64,000 nucleotides of DNA from Pseudobutyrivibrio sp. (GTDB taxonomy: Bacteria; Bacillota; Clostridia; Lachnospirales; Lachnospiraceae). The stretch covers positions 1 to 64,000 of the forward strand of contig JAILKL010000076.1 in assembly GCA_024693775.1 (NCBI GenBank), given 5' to 3'. Of this stretch, positions 60,224-64,000 are shown in pieces. Both the position numbers and the translations under genes were made by a program. The notes below the pieces were generated by a model. That model was not told the origin of the DNA. It ran no database searches and saw only the letters and a list, made by a program, of their open reading frames with translations. The stretch's first letter is position 1. Every line of letters begins with the position of its first letter.

Positions 60224-62380
60224 ATGATTATGGATAAAAAAATATTATTTCCACAAGTGGGGGGATTGTTGCACGGCGGTGATTACAATCCTGAACAATG
60301 GCTTGATCGGCCTGACATTTTAGAAAAAGATATCGAATACATGAAGGAGGCTGGCATCAATGTGGTTTCCCTGGGAATTTTCTCCTGGGCCGTCCATGAG
60401 CCAACTGAGGGCAATATAAATTTTGATTGGCTGGAATCAATCATGGACCGCCTCTACGAAAACGGGATTTATACGGTTTTGGCTACTCCTACTGGGGCCC
60501 GTCCTGCCTGGCTTGATGAAAAATATCCATCAGCTATGCGCTGCGATGAGATGGGAGTTCGCGCTCATCATGGATTGCGCCACAACCATTGCATGCAATC
60601 CCCAGAATTCCGCGAAAAGGTGCGCATAATGGACAGCGCCTTGGGCAAACGTTTTGCTAATCATCCCGCTGTTTTGATGTGGCATATTTCAAATGAGCTG
60701 GGCGGCTACTGCTACTGCGATACCTGCCGCAAAAAGTTTCAGGAATGGCTGGCTGACCGCTATGATCACGATATTGAAAAGCTAAATAAGGCTTGGTGGA
60801 CTACCTTTTGGTCTCACAAATTTAACAGCTTTGACCAGATTGATCCTCCATATAAAAATGGGGAAAACTGTGTGATGGGCTTGAATCTTGATTGGAAGAG
60901 ATATAATACCTGGTCTGCTACTGATTTCATGAAATTTGAGATTGATACTTTGCGCCAGGCAGGGGCTGCGCAGCCTACAACTACTAATTACATGGAGATG
61001 TTTTATGACTACGACTATGCGTACATGAGCAAATTCATCGACGTAATTAGCTGGGACAATTATCCTGAGATGCACAACAATTGGCAATCTGACGCTGAGC
61101 ATTTGTTAGAGCGTAGCTTTAACCATGCACTTTTTAGAAGTCTCAAGCCTGAGCAGCCATTTATGATGATGGAATCCGCTCCAGGGCTTGTGAATTGGCG
61201 TCCTTACAACAAATATCGCCGCCCTGGTATGCATCGACTGATTTCTTTGCAGGCGATTGCTACTGGTTCTGATACAGTGCAATATTTCCAGATTCGAAAG
61301 AGCCGCGGTTGCTCTGAGCAATATCACGGCGCGGTGATTGACCACATTGGCACCAACGACACCCGCGTGTTTAAGGAAGTGGCTGGGGTCGGACGAGATT
61401 TGGCTGCAATATCCGATGTGGCTGGAACTATTGCTAAAAATGAAGTGGGAATTTTATTTGATTGGGACAACAGATGGGCTGTGGACGACGCATGGTGCCT
61501 ATCTAATGAAACCAAGAATTACGATAAAACCTGCATGAGCATTTACAACGAATTTATGAGTCTTGGCGTGGAGCCAAATATTATTTCTTCTGACAGTGAT
61601 TGGAGTGGATATAAAGTTATTTGTGCACCTATGCTCTATCTTCTCCACGATGGAATTGGGGAAAAGATTAGCGAATTTGTCAGGGCTGGTGGACAATTTA
61701 TGGCAACCTATTTCACTGGCTATGTTAATGAATCTACATTGACCTGGCTAGGTGGATTCCCTGGTGATGGATTATCTGAGGTGTTTGGGCTTCGCAGCGA
61801 GGAGATTGATACTCTGTATCCTGAGGATGAGGTTAGTATTTCAGTGAAGAAGGATGCTAGTAATTTTTGCAGTGTTTCTAAGGCTGGAGAGCTTGTTTCT
61901 ACTGGAAAGGCTAGCCAAAATAGTCTTGGAATTGGACACGTTGCTGTTCACGATTATCAGGAAATGCTGCGTGATGTGAGCGCTGATGTGCTGGCTGTTT
62001 ACGATAATGACTACATGGCTGGAAAAGCAGCCATCACCCGCAATAAATACGGCGCCGGCATGGCCTACTATGTGGGCTGTCGCACAGACCAGGCGGATAT
62101 TGAGTTTATTTATAGAGCTATGCTGGATGCCGCCGGAATCGACTATGAAAAATTGCCTGTTGGCGTGGAAAAGCACACCAGATTTGGCGATGGCGTGCAG
62201 TATGATTTTTATATGAATTGTACTGAGGAGGATGTTTGCTTGGATGGAGTTTATGGTGTGGATTTGCTAGGTGGAGATTCTGATGCTAACGCGATGAGTG
62301 ATGCCCGGGTTTCTGGTGACGTTGGGGTTGCTGGGCAATTGCGTCTGGGCAGATATGGAGTTGCTGTGGTTAAGCACTAA
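60224..62380 (+). CDS. GH42 beta-galactosidase
   Basis: 718 residues. The catalytic barrel includes HGGDYNPEQW, the acid/base glutamate in WHISNELGG (about E158) and the nucleophile glutamate in MMMESAPG (about E317). Cysteines near 123, 163, 165 and 168 match the zinc site of many GH42 enzymes. A trimerisation-like middle domain and a C-terminal beta domain follow. There is no signal peptide, so it is cytoplasmic and acts on imported galactosides. ATG 60224 (MIMDKK) is used; the ATG two codons later is equally possible. It is the only large plus-strand gene. Confidence 0.93.
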   Translation: MIMDKKILFPQVGGLLHGGDYNPEQWLDRPDILEKDIEYMKEAGINVVSLGIFSWAVHEPTEGNINFDWLESIMDRLYENGIYTVLATPTGARPAWLDEKYPSAMRCDEMGVRAHHGLRHNHCMQSPEFREKVRIMDSALGKRFANHPAVLMWHISNELGGYCYCDTCRKKFQEWLADRYDHDIEKLNKAWWTTFWSHKFNSFDQIDPPYKNGENCVMGLNLDWKRYNTWSATDFMKFEIDTLRQAGAAQPTTTNYMEMFYDYDYAYMSKFIDVISWDNYPEMHNNWQSDAEHLLERSFNHALFRSLKPEQPFMMMESAPGLVNWRPYNKYRRPGMHRLISLQAIATGSDTVQYFQIRKSRGCSEQYHGAVIDHIGTNDTRVFKEVAGVGRDLAAISDVAGTIAKNEVGILFDWDNRWAVDDAWCLSNETKNYDKTCMSIYNEFMSLGVEPNIISSDSDWSGYKVICAPMLYLLHDGIGEKISEFVRAGGQFMATYFTGYVNESTLTWLGGFPGDGLSEVFGLRSEEIDTLYPEDEVSISVKKDASNFCSVSKAGELVSTGKASQNSLGIGHVAVHDYQEMLRDVSADVLAVYDNDYMAGKAAITRNKYGAGMAYYVGCRTDQADIEFIYRAMLDAAGIDYEKLPVGVEKHTRFGDGVQYDFYMNCTEEDVCLDGVYGVDLLGGDSDANAMSDARVSGDVGVAGQLRLGRYGVAVVKH

Positions 62381-62464
62381 ATTTTACAATAAAAGCGAGA
62401 TAGAGGAATCGGATGCACGGGAATATGCCTATTTTCCTATCTTGGATATGAGAAATTGTTGCTG

Positions 62465-62716
62465 GGGCATCGGGATTCTGGGATTTGGCTGTTTTCCGAT
62501 GCCCTTTTGAACTTTGGGGGCATCGGGATTTCGGGGTTTGGCTGTTACTCGATGCCCTTTTTGGCTTTCGGGGCATCGGGATTTTGGTGGTTTGCTGATT
62601 CCCGATGCCCTTTTTGGCTTTCGGGGCATCGGGTTTTTGGGGTTACGCTGTTTTCCGATGCCCTTTTTAGCTTTGGGGGCATCGGGATTTCGGGGGTGCG
62701 CTGTTTTCCGATGCCC
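62465..62716. repeat. GGGCATCGG/CCGATGCCC array with exact 53-bp period (5 pairs)
   Basis: Forward arms start at 62465, 62518, 62571, 62624 and 62677. Reverse arms start at 62496, 62549 (one mismatch), 62602, 62655 and 62708. Each pair has 31 bp between arm starts, and each pair is 22 bp from the next. Reverse arms are followed by TTTTT in most units, so on the plus strand each looks like a terminator with a 22-nt loop. The array lies in the 62381-62815 gap between convergent genes. No protein gene is credible there. Confidence 0.92.
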
Positions 62717-62760
62717 TCGCCTAAAATTCTCCAGTGCTCTCCAGCTCAAATATATTTACA

Positions 62761-62798
62761 AAAAAAATTCCTACAGAAACGTCTAGTTTCTGTAGGAA
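62761..62798 (-). terminator. Terminator of the YARHG gene
   Basis: A perfect 13-bp stem (TTCCTACAGAAAC, 62768-62780, with 62786-62798) has a 5-nt loop and is followed by seven T (eight or more with flanking bases) on the minus strand. It lies 18 bp past the stop. Confidence 0.88.
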
Positions 62799-62815
62799 CT
62801 TTCTAATTAACATAT

Positions 62816-63505
62816 TTACTTATCCAATGTATTCAACAAATCGAGGTTCTTTACTTCTGTTTCGCTGAACATGTCCTCAGTGAAGTCTGCGGGCATGATG
62901 GATGGGTTGTACCAAATCTGCCCCATGAAGTAATTATAAAGGTCCTGGTTTTTGAATGAATAGCCATGGCGGGCGTAGATTTCATTTTTTGCTACATATA
63001 ATACCTGCTTTGGAACGCCTTCAAAATCTTCTGCTGTGTAGACTTTTGTGTCAGTATCAAACAAGTACATTGCATAGCAGGCTGTGTCTGTGACACTGCG
63101 GTCTCCCTCCCAGTACGCACTTACTGCTGGCCAGTATTTACTTTTTTCTACATAGCCGCTACGCTCTGAAATTGCAGCCTCGATTTCCTCTTGGCTCCAG
63201 TCTTGGACTGGTGCTGCAAATGCTGAGGTATCAAACTCTGTAGTTTCCTCTTCTTCTGTTTCCTCTTCCTCGACTGGTTCTTCTGTGACTTCTTCTGCAG
63301 GCTCTTCGGTGGTCTCCTCAGCTACTACCTCTGTTTCGTTGCTGATTTTTAGACCATCCTTGTGTTTCTTTTCTGCAAATAATAGTCCAAACGCGATACA
63401 TCCTGCAAAAATACCAACGGCAACTGCAATCATTAATTCGCATATACGTTGTCTAATTCTGCGGCGACGTCTTTCTTCGCGTAATTCTCTTTCACGTTCT
63501 GTCAT
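62816..63505 (-). CDS. Membrane-anchored YARHG-domain protein
   Basis: About 229 residues. The charged N-terminus (MTERERELREERRRRR) is followed by one membrane helix (about 20-45), a glutamate-rich linker with many EE/TEE repeats (about 60-95), and a C-terminal domain with LYVAKNEIYARHGYSFKNQDLYNYF, the YARHG motif, and NLDLLNTLDK. It is therefore anchored with the domain outside the cell. Such domains are linked to the cell envelope, but their activity is unknown. The start is ATG 63505, with GAGGAG seven bases upstream; the TTG at 63520 overlaps that site. Confidence 0.85.
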   Translation of the reverse strand: MTERERELREERRRRRIRQRICELMIAVAVGIFAGCIAFGLLFAEKKHKDGLKISNETEVVAEETTEEPAEEVTEEPVEEEETEEEETTEFDTSAFAAPVQDWSQEEIEAAISERSGYVEKSKYWPAVSAYWEGDRSVTDTACYAMYLFDTDTKVYTAEDFEGVPKQVLYVAKNEIYARHGYSFKNQDLYNYFMGQIWYNPSIMPADFTEDMFSETEVKNLDLLNTLDK

Positions 63506-63536
63506 AACATATCTCCTCAATTTTGTTTAGATTTTT

Positions 63537-63771
63537 GTTTTTCATCAGAAAAACAGAAATCGTAAATACCATGAAAATAGGTTTATCTATTTTCATGTCC
63601 TGCAAAGCAGGATTATTGCTGACAATTTCATTGTTTGGTCAGCAATAAGTCATAGTTTTTGATTTTCCTCAGAAAATCAAGAACCGGACACAGACCAATA
63701 TTTTCTGAAAGAAAATGTTGCTTGGCAAAGCCAAGTTCTTGTGGGCTTTTTCCTTAAGTAGCCAACAAGAA
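63537..63771. repeat. Two tandem copies of a four-hairpin module (about 123-bp period)
   Basis: Copy 1 has stems at 63537-63554 (GTTTTT/AAAAAC), 63571-63596 (10 bp, ATGAAAATAG), 63598-63612 (TCCTGC-AAA-GCAGGA) and 63615-63646 (ATTGCTGAC/GTCAGCAAT). Copy 2 has them at 63659-63680 (TTGATTTTC), 63696-63720 (10 bp), 63721-63735 (CTTGGC-AAA-GCCAAG) and 63736-63771 (12 bp, one mismatch). The order, spacing and AAA triloop are the same, but arm sequences differ and both arms change together. It fills the 63506-63814 gap ahead of the YARHG gene. Confidence 0.85.
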
Positions 63772-63814
63772 GCTCTATATACATCGTAACATATATGAGT
63801 AGTATTTCTCAAAT

Positions 63815-64000
63815 CTACAATGTCCCTTCAATCTGAGCACGTGTAGCCTGGACGCTGCCCTGGGCCATTTGTGGGCTACCGCCCCCTTTGGCGCCAAGCA
63901 ATTCTCTCATGCCAGCAGCTATTGCTGCGCAATCTCTAGACTGGCTTCCGATTACAAAATTGTATCCATTTTCATCATCTCCAGAGAAAATAGCACAAAG
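63815..64000 (-). CDS. C-terminal end of an AlaX-L/AlaS-like DHHA1 protein (5' end outside window)
   Basis: The last 61 residues of a gene entering from the right edge. The GYNFVIGSQSRDC stretch and the glycine-rich LLGAKGGGSPQMAQGS motif match the DHHA1 domain. The RGGGSPxMxQGS-type ending is more like alanyl-tRNA editing protein AlaX-L than full AlaS, but only the end is visible. The product would clear mischarged alanyl-tRNA. Confidence 0.75.
   Translation of the reverse strand, partial: LCAIFSGDDENGYNFVIGSQSRDCAAIAAGMRELLGAKGGGSPQMAQGSVQATRAQIEGTL

Noticed and set aside
62429..62749. Minus-strand open frame of about 106 residues with repeated RNPDAPK/GKQ-like segments
   Set aside because: It is the inverted-repeat array read in a frame. 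The 53-bp period is not a multiple of three, so the repeated peptide shifts frame, and there is no ribosome site. The same applies to the two plus-strand frames here.
63537..63771. Integron attC sites or a tRNA cluster
   Set aside because: No integrase gene, no GTTRRRY-type core sites, and no cloverleaf with anticodon and CCA-like end could be found; the hairpins are independent.

Overview
The window looks like a chromosomal segment of a low-GC, motile or capsulated Gram-positive bacterium of the Lachnospiraceae, most like Butyrivibrio or Pseudobutyrivibrio. That assignment is inferred from gene content and protein style (YARHG protein, GH42 beta-galactosidase, YhaM, giant surface-glycan locus without lipid A genes). 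No database search was possible.

Positions 1-22577 (minus strand) hold a nonulosonic-acid locus. It contains a PseA/PtmG-type amidotransferase (partial), a polyprenyl-phosphate sugar transferase, glycosyltransferases, an O-antigen-ligase-like protein, and the legionaminic acid genes legF, legI, a PtmE-like nucleotidyltransferase, legC and legB. It also carries a free-standing ACP with a MaoC hydratase, a KpsC/KpsS-like capsule transferase and a GT4 enzyme. Genes at positions 22631-48389 (minus strand) form a visibly more AT-rich, tightly packed glycosyltransferase island. It holds a heptose pathway (gmhA, an hddC-gmhB fusion, an epimerase, hddA), many GT2/GT4 enzymes, a TylF-type methyltransferase, a GT2-pyruvyltransferase fusion, two radical SAM proteins, a NodB-like protein and a predicted beta-propeller. 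At least twelve proteins here carry the same kind of Rossmann-like add-on domain at the N or C end.

Positions 48530-51497 are a scar zone: a glycosyltransferase fragment, a small orphan gene, the 3' end of a duplicated dehydrogenase, and an intact hipBA module. Positions 51836-55674 form a four-gene operon (transferase, ribulose-phosphate epimerase, IspD/TarI-type cytidylyltransferase, zinc dehydrogenase) that makes sense as CDP-ribitol supply and polymerisation. Then come a membrane GGDEF protein, rlmD, yhaM, a plus-strand GH42 beta-galactosidase, a YARHG protein and the 3' end of an AlaX-like gene.

The most unusual content is non-coding. Nearly every large gap inside the legionaminic operon, and two gaps at the right end, is filled with inverted-repeat DNA, with a different sequence in each gap. 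The gaps hold a 7-pair TTTACTGTA/TACAGTAAA array, a 13-pair GTTAAGT/ACTTAAC array whose arms all sit at whole multiples of about 10.3 bp, a perfect 53-bp-period GGGCATCGG/CCGATGCCC array, two 130-140 nt multi-stem hairpins, 100-bp direct repeats with internal hairpins, and a duplicated four-hairpin module (about 123 bp period) whose stems differ in sequence but keep their pairing. The stems and spacings were read directly from the sequence; their function is unknown.
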